DNA of 64,000 nt from Pseudomonas fragi (GCF_025426255.1 NZ_CP104861.1:1550001-1614000); one strand, 5' to 3'; shown: positions 1 to 9,546, numbered from the stretch's first letter. Notes: generated by a model from the sequence alone, not told the origin. Program-made: numbers and translations.

Positions 1-231
1 ACAGTCCGAGCCGTAATAGCCTTCCACGCCGTGGGTGCCGCTCAGGGCTACCAGCAGGTGTTTGGCCTGGGGGTTGCCGATCAGCGCGACGTCGGTGCTC
101 AGTGCCTCGCCAAATGGGCCGCGTAGTGGATGGGGATACTCATGAAGTTGCGCGCCAACTTCGTTGGCCGCCGCCAGAAATTGTTCCCGCTGGTGGGCAA
201 AACTGCGGTGTGAAGGGAAACCTGTGGTCAT
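1..231 (-). CDS. DUF2817 / M14-like zinc peptidase family protein, N-terminal part
   Basis: This is the first 77 residues of a gene that runs off the left edge. The ATG is at 231, 25 bases after the stop of the upstream ABC ATPase gene and in the same direction. The visible segment ends in SGTHGVEGYYGSD, a signature I recognise from DUF2817 proteins; its His and Glu form the HxxE zinc motif of M14 carboxypeptidase-type folds. The likely role is a cytoplasmic zinc hydrolase acting on a peptide-like or amino-acid conjugate brought in by the adjacent importer, but the substrate is inference. The catalytic C-terminal half lies outside the window. Confidence 0.75.
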   Translation of the reverse strand, partial: MTTGFPSHRSFAHQREQFLAAANEVGAQLHEYPHPLRGPFGEALSTDVALIGNPQAKHLLVALSGTHGVEGYYGSDC

Positions 232-256
232 GCCTTTCTCCTGTTGAGCTGCCTGC

Positions 257-1024
257 TCACTTCAAGCGCCCGGAAAGAAACTGGGTCAAACGCTCACTCT
301 TGGGATTGACCAGCACTTCGCCCGGCGGTCCTTGTTCTTCCACCAGTCCTTGATGCAGAAACATCACATGGTTGGAGACATTGCGCGCAAAACCCATTTC
401 ATGGGTCACGACCACCATGGTGCGGCCCTCTTCAGCCAGGGCCTGCATCACCTTGAGTACTTCACCGACCAGCTCCGGGTCCAGGGCCGAGGTGGGCTCA
501 TCGAACAGCATCACTTCCGGTTCCATCGCCAGAGCCCGGGCAATCGCGACCCGCTGCTGTTGTCCGCCGGAAAGATGGGACGGGTACTTGTTTTCGACTT
601 CCGGTGCCAGGCCCACTTTGTGCAAATACTGGCGCGCCCGCTCGATGGCTTCCTTGCGCTTGATGCCCAGCACATGCACCGGGGCTTCGATGATGTTTTC
701 CAGTACGGTCATGTGTTGCCACAGATTGAAATGCTGAAACACCATGGCCAGCTTGGTGCGGATTTTTTGCAGCTGGCGTGGATCAGCCACACACAAGGCT
801 CCGTTCAGATCCTGTTTGGTGCGGATCGGTTCATCGTTGACCGTGATGCTGCCGGCGCAGGGCTGTTCCAGAAAGTTGATGCAACGCAGGAAGGTGCTTT
901 TGCCCGAGCCACTGGAGCCAATAATGCTGATCACGTCACCGGCCTTGGCCTGGAGCGACACGCCCTTGAGGACTTCGTGATTGCCATACTTCTTGTGCAA
1001 GCCCTCGATACTGAGTTTGTACAT
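257..1024 (-). CDS. Polar amino acid ABC transporter ATP-binding protein (HisP/AotP type)
   Basis: Cytoplasmic ATPase of a His/Arg/Lys/ornithine-type importer, 255 residues, the usual family length. Visible motifs are Walker A GSSGSGKS at 36-43, Q-loop Gln97, signature LSGGQ at 151-155, Walker B ending in Asp-Glu at 175-176 and the switch His208. The C-terminal tail is short, as in HisP/GlnQ proteins. It is the fourth gene of a leftward unit (binding protein, two permeases, ATPase) and precedes the DUF2817 gene. Specificity for basic amino acids is inferred from overall similarity; an opine or conjugated amino acid is also possible given the peptidase-like neighbour. Confidence 0.9.
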   Translation of the reverse strand: MYKLSIEGLHKKYGNHEVLKGVSLQAKAGDVISIIGSSGSGKSTFLRCINFLEQPCAGSITVNDEPIRTKQDLNGALCVADPRQLQKIRTKLAMVFQHFNLWQHMTVLENIIEAPVHVLGIKRKEAIERARQYLHKVGLAPEVENKYPSHLSGGQQQRVAIARALAMEPEVMLFDEPTSALDPELVGEVLKVMQALAEEGRTMVVVTHEMGFARNVSNHVMFLHQGLVEEQGPPGEVLVNPKSERLTQFLSGRLK

Positions 1025-1051
1025 GCTCGATGTTCTCCAAATGACGCCAGT

Positions 1052-1765
1052 TTAATGGGCCTGCGGTTGCAAGAAGGCTAGCCAGCGGTTTTCGCAGCGG
1101 CGAAACACCCAGACCAGGGTAAAGACCATCACCGCGTACAACACGGCGGCCAGGCCAAAGGCTTCAAACGAGGAGTAGGTGGCCGAGTTCACATCGCGAG
1201 CGACCTTCAACAGATCCGGCACCGTGGCGGTAAAGGCCAGGGTGGTGGAGTGCAGCATCAGGATCACTTCGTTGCTGTAGAACGGCAGCGAGCGGCGCAG
1301 CGCCGAGGGCAGAATGATGCGTCGGTACAGAGTGAATTCAGACATGCCGTAGGCACGCCCGGCTTCAATTTCGCCATAGGGCGTGGCTCGAATGGCTCCG
1401 GCAAAAATCTCCGTGGTGTAGGCACAAGTGTTGAGCGCAAACGCCAGCAGGGTGCAGTTGATGCCTTCGCGAAAGAACGCGTCCAACGCCGGCTGGTCAC
1501 GCACTATCTGCAAGCTGTAGATCCCGGTGTAGAGAATCAGCAGTTGGATGTACAAGGGCGTGCCGCGAAACACGTAAGTGTAGAACCACACCGGGATGCG
1601 CAGCAGCGGGTTGCGCGACACCCGTGCGACAGCCAATGGCACGGCCAGAGTGCCACCGATGGCAATCGAAGCAACCAGTAGCCACAAGGTCATGGCCACG
1701 CCCGACAGCTGATAACCATCGAACCACAGGTAGGACTTCCAATATTCCTGGATGATTTCGTTCAC
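1052..1765 (-). CDS. Polar amino acid ABC transporter permease (HisM/AotM type)
   Basis: Inner-membrane permease of 237 residues with about five hydrophobic segments. The EAA-loop is recognisable as EAGRAYGMSEFTLYRRIILP, the contact site for the ATPase. The start is GTG at 1765 and overlaps the TGA of the preceding permease by four bases (GTGA), so the two are translationally coupled. Sequence features match the His/Arg/octopine permease subfamily. It pairs with the permease at 1762-2451 as a heterodimer. Confidence 0.88.
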   Translation of the reverse strand: MNEIIQEYWKSYLWFDGYQLSGVAMTLWLLVASIAIGGTLAVPLAVARVSRNPLLRIPVWFYTYVFRGTPLYIQLLILYTGIYSLQIVRDQPALDAFFREGINCTLLAFALNTCAYTTEIFAGAIRATPYGEIEAGRAYGMSEFTLYRRIILPSALRRSLPFYSNEVILMLHSTTLAFTATVPDLLKVARDVNSATYSSFEAFGLAAVLYAVMVFTLVWVFRRCENRWLAFLQPQAH

Positions 1766-2451
1766 AGTTGGGCACCTCTGACGCCGACCGAATAGCGACG
1801 CTCAAGCCACATCAATACGCCGTTGGACACGGTGGTCAGGGCCAGGTAAATCAGCCCGCCGATCACGCTGAAAAAGAACAGGTCCATCGAGTTTTTACCG
1901 GCATCCTGGGTGACTTTGACGATGTCGATCAAACCGATGATCGACACCAGCGCCGTCGCTTTGATCAGTACTTGCCAGTTATTGCCGATGCCCGGCAGCG
2001 CGAAACGCATCATTTGCGGGAACAGCACGCGGATGAATACCTGACGCCGGTTCATGCCGTATGCCACGGCTGCTTCGAGCTGGCCGGCAGGCACGGCCTG
2101 AAAGGCTCCGCGAAAGGTTTCGGTGAAATAGGCCCCGTAAATAAAACCCAGAGTCAGCACCCCGGCGGCAAACGGGTTGATGTCGATCTGATCGACTTGC
2201 AGCCATTCGGTGAAGTTGTTCAGCCAGATTTGCAGGCTGAAAAACAGCAGCAGCATGATCACCAGATCCGGCACGCTACGGATCAGCGTGGTGTAGCCCG
2301 CTGCCAGATTGCGCAAGGTCCGTTGTTTCGACAGCTTGGCCGACGCGCCGATCAGGCCCAGTGTTACGGCCAGCAGCATCGACAGCAGTGCCAATTGGAT
2401 GGTTGCCAGCGTCCCTTCGACAATCAGTGAGCCATAGCCCTGTAAAAGCAT
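1762..2451 (-). CDS. Polar amino acid ABC transporter permease (HisQ/AotQ type)
   Basis: Second membrane subunit of the amino acid importer, 229 residues from the ATG at 2451. A longer reading frame upstream exists, but its first 20 residues are not membrane-permease-like, and a TGGAG Shine-Dalgarno sits just ahead of 2451. The EAA loop reads EAAVAYGMNRRQVFIRVLFP. The gene follows the binding-protein gene by about 110 bases and overlaps the next permease by four bases. With HisM-type, HisP-type and the periplasmic protein it forms one high-affinity uptake system. Confidence 0.88.
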   Translation of the reverse strand: MLLQGYGSLIVEGTLATIQLALLSMLLAVTLGLIGASAKLSKQRTLRNLAAGYTTLIRSVPDLVIMLLLFFSLQIWLNNFTEWLQVDQIDINPFAAGVLTLGFIYGAYFTETFRGAFQAVPAGQLEAAVAYGMNRRQVFIRVLFPQMMRFALPGIGNNWQVLIKATALVSIIGLIDIVKVTQDAGKNSMDLFFFSVIGGLIYLALTTVSNGVLMWLERRYSVGVRGAQL

Positions 2452-2562
2452 GTTCTGTCGCTCCAGAGGCAACGACGGCCCGCAGGCCGGTTGCGCGAAA
2501 GTGCAATACAAGGCGCCGGACCACCTGCATGCAGGCTATCCGGCACCGTTCAGACGCGGGCT

Positions 2563-3333
2563 TCAGTTATAGATATCGAAGGTGAAGTATTTTTTCTGGA
2601 TGGTGTCGTAGGTGCCGTCCTTGTGCATGGCTGCCAGTGCCCGGTTGATGGCTTCGAGCAATACCGGGTCATCCTTGCGCAGGCCGATGGCGATGCCTTC
2701 GCCGAGGATCTCGGTGTTGGTCACCGCGTCACCGGCGAACGAGAAACCGGTGTTCTTGCTGGTCTGCAAGAAGCCGATATCCGCCACGGCAGCATCGGTC
2801 AGGCTGGCATCGATACGACCACTGATCAGGTCGGGGTACAGCAGGTCCTGGTTGGGGTAGGTGACCATGATCACCCCCTGCGGCGCCCAAATGGCTTTGA
2901 CGTAAGCTTCCTGAGTGGTGCCCTGGGCGACGCCGACACGCTTGCCTTTGAGCGACTCGGGGGTCGGCAGCAGGCCGCTGTCTTTCTTCGCGATCAAGCG
3001 GTTGGGAGAGTTGTAGAGGCGATCCGAGAATGCGACGTTCTTTTTGCGCTGCTCGTTAACGGTCATGGCTGATAACACCGCGTCGAACTTCTTCGCGCGC
3101 AAGGCCGGGATACTGCTGTCAAACGGGGTCTCTACCCATTTGCACTTGACCTTGAGTTCGGCGCAGATGGCGTTGCCCAGATCAATATCAAAGCCCACCA
3201 GTTCACCCTTTTCGTTTTTGGACTCGAAGGGCGCGAAAGTGGGGTCAACACCGAAGCGAATCTCGCTCAGATCCTTGGCCAGAATGCCGGTAGATGCCAG
3301 TGCCAAGACGGTTGCGAGGACAAGTTTTTTCAT
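2563..3333 (-). CDS. Periplasmic polar amino acid-binding protein (HisJ/LAO/AotJ family)
   Basis: Solute-binding protein of 256 residues. Residues 1-19 are a signal peptide ending ILA-K. The mature start IRFGVDPTFAPFESKNEKG is typical of bacterial extracellular solute-binding family 3, where the conserved P-F-E/Y segment and the later GFDIDLGNAIC stretch line the ligand pocket. A strong AAAGGA Shine-Dalgarno precedes the ATG. It is the first gene of the importer unit, and its promoter region is shared with the divergent LysR gene. The family binds lysine, arginine, ornithine or histidine; which one cannot be read here. Confidence 0.9.
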   Translation of the reverse strand: MKKLVLATVLALASTGILAKDLSEIRFGVDPTFAPFESKNEKGELVGFDIDLGNAICAELKVKCKWVETPFDSSIPALRAKKFDAVLSAMTVNEQRKKNVAFSDRLYNSPNRLIAKKDSGLLPTPESLKGKRVGVAQGTTQEAYVKAIWAPQGVIMVTYPNQDLLYPDLISGRIDASLTDAAVADIGFLQTSKNTGFSFAGDAVTNTEILGEGIAIGLRKDDPVLLEAINRALAAMHKDGTYDTIQKKYFTFDIYN

Positions 3334-3678
3334 TGTTATTTTCCTTTGTCAGACGGATTCAGCGTTATGACCGATCTACATATACGATGCGCATTGACCG
3401 TACCTGTATATACATGACGAGCAAATTACAGGCCAATTCGGTGGGATGGCGTGCCAGAGCGGTTCTCTGGCCTGGTACGGGCCACTAACGCGCGGGCTGT
3501 GCCAGCCAGTAGGGTGTGCCGTTACGTAGAGTTACATCTGTGTGGGAATTTTCCTCGCTGTGCGGCGCAGGGGCTCTTCAGAATACGAGGCTTTCATTTT
3601 TCTAAAAGAGGGTGAAAGCTGTGGCTTTCTATAGCTCAGCTAAAGTATCGACCCGCTGAATTGCCTCTGGAGATGTGG
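3334..3678. other. Divergent intergenic region, amino acid importer / LysR gene
   Basis: 345 bases without a gene. It must hold the promoters of the leftward importer and the rightward LysR regulator. A perfect 10-base palindrome TGTATATACA lies at 3405-3414 (listed separately). A pyrimidine-rich and then AAAAGAGGG stretch precedes the LysR start. No terminator or repeat element is visible. Confidence 0.6.
3405..3414. promoter_or_regulatory. Palindrome TGTATATACA, possible operator
   Basis: Perfect palindrome 72 bases upstream of the binding-protein start. The TGTA-N2-TACA form is that reported for HutC-type GntR regulators of histidine catabolism in Pseudomonas. It could instead be the A/T-rich part of a promoter. 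Confidence 0.3.
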
Positions 3679-4614
3679 ATGAACAGCTTGCCTTCCCTGC
3701 GTGCCTTGCAGGTTTTTGAAGCCGTTGGACGCTTTGGCGGGATTGTGGAGGCGGCCAGGCGCCTGGGGATTTCGGCCGGGGCTGTCAGTCAGCAGATGAA
3801 ACTGCTGGAGGACACCCTGGGTTTGAGCCTGACCCACAAAGTCGGCAAGCGCATCCGCCTGACCGTTGCCGGGCAGCGTTATCACGAGAGCTGTGCCGCT
3901 GCTTTTGAAAGTTTGCGCATTGCCCAGACCGAAGTCGAGCGCTCGAAAAATGCCAGCAACCTGCGCATCAGCGCGTTGCCGTCGCTGCTTTCGGAGTGGT
4001 TGGCGCCGCATATTTATGCCTGGCAGGCCGAGCACCCCCAGCTCAATGTGTTTCTTGATGGCAGCCATGCCGAGCCGTCGCCTGACGGCTATGACATCGA
4101 CTTTCGCTTCACCTACGGCGATTATGTGGCGAGTGAGAACGCCATTGAGCTATACCGCGATTGCGTGGTGCCGGTGCTGAGCCCGCAGCTGTTGCGCACC
4201 GAGGCGCCGCTCAACAGCCCGCAGGACTTGCTGGCCTATCCCTTGCTGTCGATTGACTGGTTGCCCAAGTTTGCTTCACCACCGTCGTGGCGCGACTGGT
4301 TCAAGGCCCAGCAGGTTGACTGCGAAGGGTTGCGCGACGGTTATCGGGTTTATTCATTGTCGGCCATGGCAATCCATGCCGCTCAAGCGGGGCAGGGTGT
4401 GGTGTTGGCGCAATACTCGATGGTGGCTGATGCCCTGGCGCAGGGGCGCTTGGTCATGCCGTTCCCTTACGGCTTGCCCTTGCCTTCAGCGTATTTTCTG
4501 GTGGGCGCCAAGGGCGCTTTTGACAACGCGCATTGCCGCGATTTTCATCGCTGGATGGTGGCGCGTGGGCGGGAGCAGATGGTGGCAAGCCAGCGTTTGC
4601 TGGGCTCAGACTGA
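3679..4614 (+). CDS. LysR-family transcriptional regulator (GcvA-like)
   Basis: A 311-residue regulator from the ATG at 3679, chosen because GGAG lies six bases upstream; TTG at 3661 and ATG at 3673 are possible but poorly spaced. The N-terminal winged helix contains SLRALQVFEAVGRFGG and the recognition helix AARRLGISAGAVSQQMKLLE; the rest is the periplasmic-binding-like effector domain. The MNSLPSLRALQVFEA start and the helix sequence are those of the GcvA/AmpR branch. Divergent placement next to the amino acid importer suggests it controls that operon in response to the transported amino acid. Confidence 0.87.
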   Translation: MNSLPSLRALQVFEAVGRFGGIVEAARRLGISAGAVSQQMKLLEDTLGLSLTHKVGKRIRLTVAGQRYHESCAAAFESLRIAQTEVERSKNASNLRISALPSLLSEWLAPHIYAWQAEHPQLNVFLDGSHAEPSPDGYDIDFRFTYGDYVASENAIELYRDCVVPVLSPQLLRTEAPLNSPQDLLAYPLLSIDWLPKFASPPSWRDWFKAQQVDCEGLRDGYRVYSLSAMAIHAAQAGQGVVLAQYSMVADALAQGRLVMPFPYGLPLPSAYFLVGAKGAFDNAHCRDFHRWMVARGREQMVASQRLLGSD

Positions 4615-4617
4615 CCT

Positions 4618-4713
4618 GTAGCCGCTGCCGCAGGCTGCGAGAAGGTCCGAAGGACCTTCGCCGTTGAAGGCAGGACAGCTAGGCTGCCCATCGCAGCCTG
4701 CGGTAGCGGCTAC
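4618..4713. repeat. REP-type inverted pair (GTAGCCGCTGCCG family)
   Basis: Two inverted arms of 23 bases beginning GTAGCCGCTGCCGCAGG, with one mismatch between them, frame a small inner hairpin (AAGGTCC/GGACCTT). The element sits between two converging genes and starts four bases after the LysR stop. The same family recurs at 9444, 22594, 27566 and 34134. Confidence 0.85.
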
Positions 4714-4748
4714 AAGTTGAGGAGTATCAGCACTACAGATCAGGTGTG

Positions 4749-5825
4749 TTAGCCGCGATCACGTTTTGGCAGCACATCCTTGAGCTTGGCATGCATGCTG
4801 CGCAAGGTGCTTTCGGTGGCCGCCCAATCGATGCAGGCATCGGTAATCGACACGCCGTATTGCAGGTCTTCGAGGTTTTTCGGGATTGCCTGGCAGCCCC
4901 AATTCAAGTGACTTTCGACCATCAGGCCGATAATCGACTGGTTGCCCTCGACGATCTGGTTAGCCACGTTTTCCATGACCAGCGGTTGCAGCGCCGGGTC
5001 TTTGTTGGAGTTGGCGTGGCTGCAGTCGACCATGATATTCGGACGGATTTTTGCCTTGTTCAGCGCTTGCTCACAGAGCGCGACGCTGACCGAATCATAG
5101 TTGGGCTTGCCGTTGCCGCCGCGCAATACCACGTGGCCGTAGGCGTTGCCCTTGGTGGTGACGATCGACACGCCGCCTTCCTGGTTGATCCCCAGGAAGC
5201 GATGCGGGCTGGAAACCGACTGCAGGGCGTTGATCGCCACGGTCAGGCCGCCATCGGTGCCGTTCTTGAAACCTACCGAGGAAGACAGACCGGAAGCCAT
5301 TTCGCGGTGGGTCTGCGATTCGGTGGTACGGGCGCCAATCGCCGACCAGCTGATCAGGTCCTGCAAGTACTGCGGGGAAATCGGATCAAGGGCTTCAGTG
5401 GCCGTTGGCAGGCCCATTTCAGCCAGATCCAGCAGCAGTTTGCGGCCAATGTGCAGACCGTCTTCGATCTTGAAGGAGTCGTCCAGGTACGGATCGTTGA
5501 TCAGGCCTTTCCAGCCCACGGTGGTCCGTGGCTTTTCGAAATAAACGCGCATCACCAGGTACAGCGTGTCGCTGACTTCTGCGGCGAGCACTTTAAGGCG
5601 CTCGGCATACTCATGGGCAGCCTTGATATCGTGGATCGAGCAAGGCCCGATAACAACGAACAGTCGATGGTCGGTGCCATCCAGGATGTTGCGAATCACC
5701 TCACGGCCTTTGGTCACGGTCTGCAGAGCCGTTTCACGCAAAGGCATTTCGCGCTTGAGCTGTTCAGGTGTGATCAGGGTTTCGTTGGAGGCAACGTTTA
5801 GGTCGTCGATCGGTAAATCAGCCAT
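4749..5825 (-). CDS. 3-deoxy-7-phosphoheptulonate (DAHP) synthase, class I
   Basis: First enzyme of the shikimate pathway; it condenses phosphoenolpyruvate and erythrose 4-phosphate. The protein is 358 residues from the ATG at 5825 (MADLPIDDLN); a longer frame would add 25 unrelated residues. GPCSIHD lies at 60-66 with the metal-ligand Cys62. KPRTTVGWKG, the NGTDGG segment and the metal site DCSHANSNKD are also present. It is an AroF/AroG/AroH-type enzyme, and which aromatic amino acid inhibits it cannot be assigned by eye. It is transcribed alone; the Shine-Dalgarno is weak. Confidence 0.95.
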   Translation of the reverse strand: MADLPIDDLNVASNETLITPEQLKREMPLRETALQTVTKGREVIRNILDGTDHRLFVVIGPCSIHDIKAAHEYAERLKVLAAEVSDTLYLVMRVYFEKPRTTVGWKGLINDPYLDDSFKIEDGLHIGRKLLLDLAEMGLPTATEALDPISPQYLQDLISWSAIGARTTESQTHREMASGLSSSVGFKNGTDGGLTVAINALQSVSSPHRFLGINQEGGVSIVTTKGNAYGHVVLRGGNGKPNYDSVSVALCEQALNKAKIRPNIMVDCSHANSNKDPALQPLVMENVANQIVEGNQSIIGLMVESHLNWGCQAIPKNLEDLQYGVSITDACIDWAATESTLRSMHAKLKDVLPKRDRG

Positions 5826-5956
5826 CGTGTTACTCGTCAGGTCACGGGTGCCGGCCGCCAGCGATCCCCGTGCGGCGGAGCACTGCTTGGTTGATCGCAT
5901 CGGGGAGCCGAACCTTAACGCGTTAACCGGTTATTCGACAATGGGCAAGCACAGCT

Positions 5957-6403
5957 TTAATCCAGCACTGCCTGCGCCATTGCGTGATCGAGGGTCGCCT
6001 GGGAGAACTCCGCAGCGTGGTGACTGACCCATTCCAGGGCCAGGGCCTCCAGGTCTTGCGGGCATGGATTTTGTTGGCGCTGGAGGCGTGAGTAGTGCTC
6101 GATCTGGCAAATCTGTTCGCCCATGCGCGCGCCAAACAGTGTTTGTTCGTCGATCAGGGCAATCCCGACGCGGTAACCCTGCAGGTGTTTCTCGCACCAG
6201 GCGATATAGCCTGGGTAATGTGCGTTTTCCCCCAGGGTGGGCATGTACAGGTCGACCGCAGTGCCGCGTCGCCAGCCTCTATCGCTATTGCATGACACGC
6301 CGCCGAGGCTGATAGAGTGCAGCTTCTGACGCGAAAGTGAAGGTTGTTTGCGCAGCGTTATTTCAACGGGAACATCATCTGGGTGAGGTAAAAAACGACC
6401 CAT
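5957..6403 (-). CDS. PilZ-domain-like protein with degenerate c-di-GMP motif
   Basis: A 148-residue cytoplasmic protein starting at ATG 6403, with GGAG nine bases upstream. The overall layout (short N-terminus, beta-rich core, GTAVDLYMPTLG, YPGYIAWCEK, GIALID) is that of a PilZ domain. The two c-di-GMP motifs are poor: no RxxxR is visible, and the (D/N)xSxxG motif reads SISLGG at 30-35. It may therefore not bind c-di-GMP and could act as a protein-interaction module. It lies head to head with a thioredoxin-like gene, separated by 39 bases. Confidence 0.75.
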   Translation of the reverse strand: MGRFLPHPDDVPVEITLRKQPSLSRQKLHSISLGGVSCNSDRGWRRGTAVDLYMPTLGENAHYPGYIAWCEKHLQGYRVGIALIDEQTLFGARMGEQICQIEHYSRLQRQQNPCPQDLEALALEWVSHHAAEFSQATLDHAMAQAVLD

Positions 6404-6442
6404 GAACACTGACTCCAAGTGCCATCAATTTAATATTGTCTT

Positions 6443-6787
6443 ATGAGTATAGTGAGCGAAATGGAACTGACCGACTTTGATGCCGATCAGCAGCTGCTGG
6501 CGCTGCCCGGGACCTCGCTGGTGATTTTTACCAGCGCTGGTTGTTCGGCCTGTCGCACTGCTCGGCGCATGCTGCCAGAGATGCAGTTGCCCATTGACCG
6601 GCTGTGCTGGATCGATGCCAGTGACAACGGGGGCCTGGTCGAGCGCTATGAAATTTTCCATTTGCCAACCCTGTTTGTGGTGCGCGACGGGGCGTTTTAC
6701 GGTGAGCTCAAGTCCCGTTTGAGTGAAGGCGAATTGGCGCACCATATTCGACTCGCCTTGATGCTTGAGCCTGACGAGTTACCTTGA
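6443..6787 (+). CDS. Thioredoxin-like protein
   Basis: A small cytoplasmic protein of 114 residues with a thioredoxin fold. The redox motif is CSAC at 34-37 and the cis-proline loop is HLPTLFVV around residue 74. The shape FTSAGCSACRTARRMLP differs from classical thioredoxin WCGPC, so it is probably a specialised thiol-disulfide protein. It has no signal peptide. It runs with the 5'-nucleotidase gene 39 bases downstream and diverges from the PilZ-like gene. The partner protein is unknown. Confidence 0.8.
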   Translation: MSIVSEMELTDFDADQQLLALPGTSLVIFTSAGCSACRTARRMLPEMQLPIDRLCWIDASDNGGLVERYEIFHLPTLFVVRDGAFYGELKSRLSEGELAHHIRLALMLEPDELP

Positions 6788-6826
6788 TCCGATATTTGTA
6801 CTCGCTTGAAAACCTGTGGAGGCGAT

Positions 6827-7744
6827 ATGAGCAAAGGCTTAAAAGGCAAGCTGGTGCTGGCCATCTCTTCTCGGGCCCTGTTCGACTTGAGTGATAGCCA
6901 TCAGGTGTACTTGACCCAAGGGATCGAGGCATACCGCCAGTACCAGATCGAACATGAAGATGAAGTACTTGCCCCGGGGGATGCCTTCGCGCTGGTCAAG
7001 AAGCTCCTTAGTTTCAACGCCAGCCTTGGGCGCGAGCGGGTCGAGGTGGTGCTGGTGTCGCGCAACAGTGCCGATACCGGGTTGCGGGTGTTCAATTCGA
7101 TCCAGCATTACGGCCTGAATATTTCCCGGGCAGCGTTTTCCGGTGGGCGCAATCCGCATCCATATCTCAATGCATTTGGCTGTGATCTGTTTTTATCGAC
7201 CCATGCCGATGATGTGCGCAGCGCATTGAATGCCGGGTTTGCGGCGGCGACCATTTTGTCGGGTGGCGCGTTGCGTGCCGAGAGCAACGAATTACGGATT
7301 GCCTTCGACGGTGATGCGGTGCTGTTTTCCGATGAGTCAGAGCGCGTGTTTCAGACCGGTGGCCTTGAGGCGTTTCAGTCCCTTGAGCGCGAGTCCGCGC
7401 GCAACCCGTTGCGTGGCGGGCCGTTCAAAGGTTTTTTGGAGGCGCTTAACCTGCTGCAACGCGAGTTTCCTGATGATGCATGCCCGATTCGCACCGCGCT
7501 GGTCACCGCACGTTCGGCGCCAGCCCATGAGCGGGTGATACGCACGTTGCGTGATTGGGATATTCGCCTGGACGAGTCGCTGTTTCTCGGCGGGCTGGAT
7601 AAATCGGCGTTTCTGGAAGCCTTTGCAGCGGACGTGTTTTTCGACGATCAGGCCGGTCATTGCGAAAGGGCGCGTCAGGTTGTCGCTACCGGTCATGTGC
7701 CCCACGGCATCAGCAATGAATCCGCGGACTCAACGCCCGAGTAG
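6827..7744 (+). CDS. 5'-nucleotidase (cytosolic NT5C1-like family)
   Basis: A 305-residue enzyme predicted to hydrolyse nucleoside 5'-monophosphates in the cytoplasm. The ATG at 6827 follows a strong TGGAGG. It matches the bacterial 5'-nucleotidase family related to eukaryotic cytosolic 5'-nucleotidase I: conserved LAISSRALFDL near the N-terminus, the SRNSADTGLRVFNSI segment, and the FDGDAVLFSDE acidic motif. The late FDDQAGHCE completes the haloacid-dehalogenase-like active site. It follows the thioredoxin-like gene closely. Exact substrate preference cannot be read. Confidence 0.87.
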   Translation: MSKGLKGKLVLAISSRALFDLSDSHQVYLTQGIEAYRQYQIEHEDEVLAPGDAFALVKKLLSFNASLGRERVEVVLVSRNSADTGLRVFNSIQHYGLNISRAAFSGGRNPHPYLNAFGCDLFLSTHADDVRSALNAGFAAATILSGGALRAESNELRIAFDGDAVLFSDESERVFQTGGLEAFQSLERESARNPLRGGPFKGFLEALNLLQREFPDDACPIRTALVTARSAPAHERVIRTLRDWDIRLDESLFLGGLDKSAFLEAFAADVFFDDQAGHCERARQVVATGHVPHGISNESADSTPE

Positions 7745-7837
7745 CCGCGTGGGCAAGTTATTGCGCGGATCATCGTACTTGTCCGTGCGCTGCTAAGCTG
7801 AATCAATCTCGTCCATTAAAGCTGTCGAGGGGGTCGT

Positions 7838-8338
7838 ATGATTCGCTCAATTCTGTACGCCACTGATCTCGGTATTTACTCGCCGGTAGTGATGCAGCAT
7901 GCGTTGGGGTTGGCCAGCAGTTTCGGCGCAGATCTGTATGTAGTGCATGTGGTTGAGCCCATGGGGCTGTTTGCCGAGTCGGTATTAGAAAGCTACCTCG
8001 ATGAGCAGGCGTTGAGCGAGCTGCATCAGCAGGGCATGGACACCATGCTTTCAAATATAGAGCTGCGGGTTTTTGCAAGTATTCGCGAGGAGTTGGCAGG
8101 GGGGGAGCGGGAACTGGCCCTGATTCGATCGGTCAAGGTTATTCAGGGCGAGCCTTCGCAGGTCATTCTGGAGCAGTCGCGCAAACTGTTGGTTGATCTG
8201 CTGGTTCTGGGCAGTCATGCCCAGTCAACGGGGGGCGAATCGCATTTGGGGCGTACGGCAGCCCGGATTATCGATCTGGTACAGATCCCGGTGTATCTGG
8301 TGCCGCTGATGCAGCGTCGGCGCAGTACTGATGTGTAA
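7838..8338 (+). CDS. Universal stress protein (UspA family)
   Basis: A 166-residue single-domain Usp protein. It starts MIRSILYATDL, a typical UspA beta-1 strand, and has the late GSHAQSTGG and LGRTAARIIDLVQIPVYLV segments corresponding to the nucleotide-binding and dimer strands. GAGGGGG precedes the ATG. It probably functions in stress survival as a cytoplasmic dimer. It is transcribed toward cysB, 113 bases away, with an AT-rich spacer suggesting a separate cysB promoter. Confidence 0.87.
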   Translation: MIRSILYATDLGIYSPVVMQHALGLASSFGADLYVVHVVEPMGLFAESVLESYLDEQALSELHQQGMDTMLSNIELRVFASIREELAGGERELALIRSVKVIQGEPSQVILEQSRKLLVDLLVLGSHAQSTGGESHLGRTAARIIDLVQIPVYLVPLMQRRRSTDV

Positions 8339-8442
8339 GGCTGATGAATCGATAAAAACGATAAAAAGTTCTAGATTTCTTATTCCAACCTTCCATATAG
8401 TTATATACCGCCGCCGATACCCTTGGCGTCTATCAGCTTTGA

Positions 8443-9426
<984 letters not shown>

Positions 9427-9443
9427 GTGCGCCATTCTGGACT

Positions 9444-9534
9444 GTAGCCGCTACCGCAGGCTGCGATAAGGTCCGCAGGACCTTTAAGAATCAGGGCCGC
9501 TGCGCTGCCCATCGCAGCCTGCGGCAGCGGCTAT
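9444..9534. repeat. REP-type inverted pair (GTAGCCGCTACCG arm)
   Basis: Arms GTAGCCGCTACCGCAGG and its complement flank an inner hairpin AAGGTCC/GGACCTT. It lies between the converging cysB and catalase-like genes and may also help end transcription. Confidence 0.85.
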
Positions 9535-9546
9535 ATGTGTTTGCGG

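Noticed and set aside
3404..3419. LexA-box-like CTGTATATACATGACG
   Set aside because: The right half lacks the ACAG needed for a LexA site; the palindrome TGTATATACA explains the resemblance.
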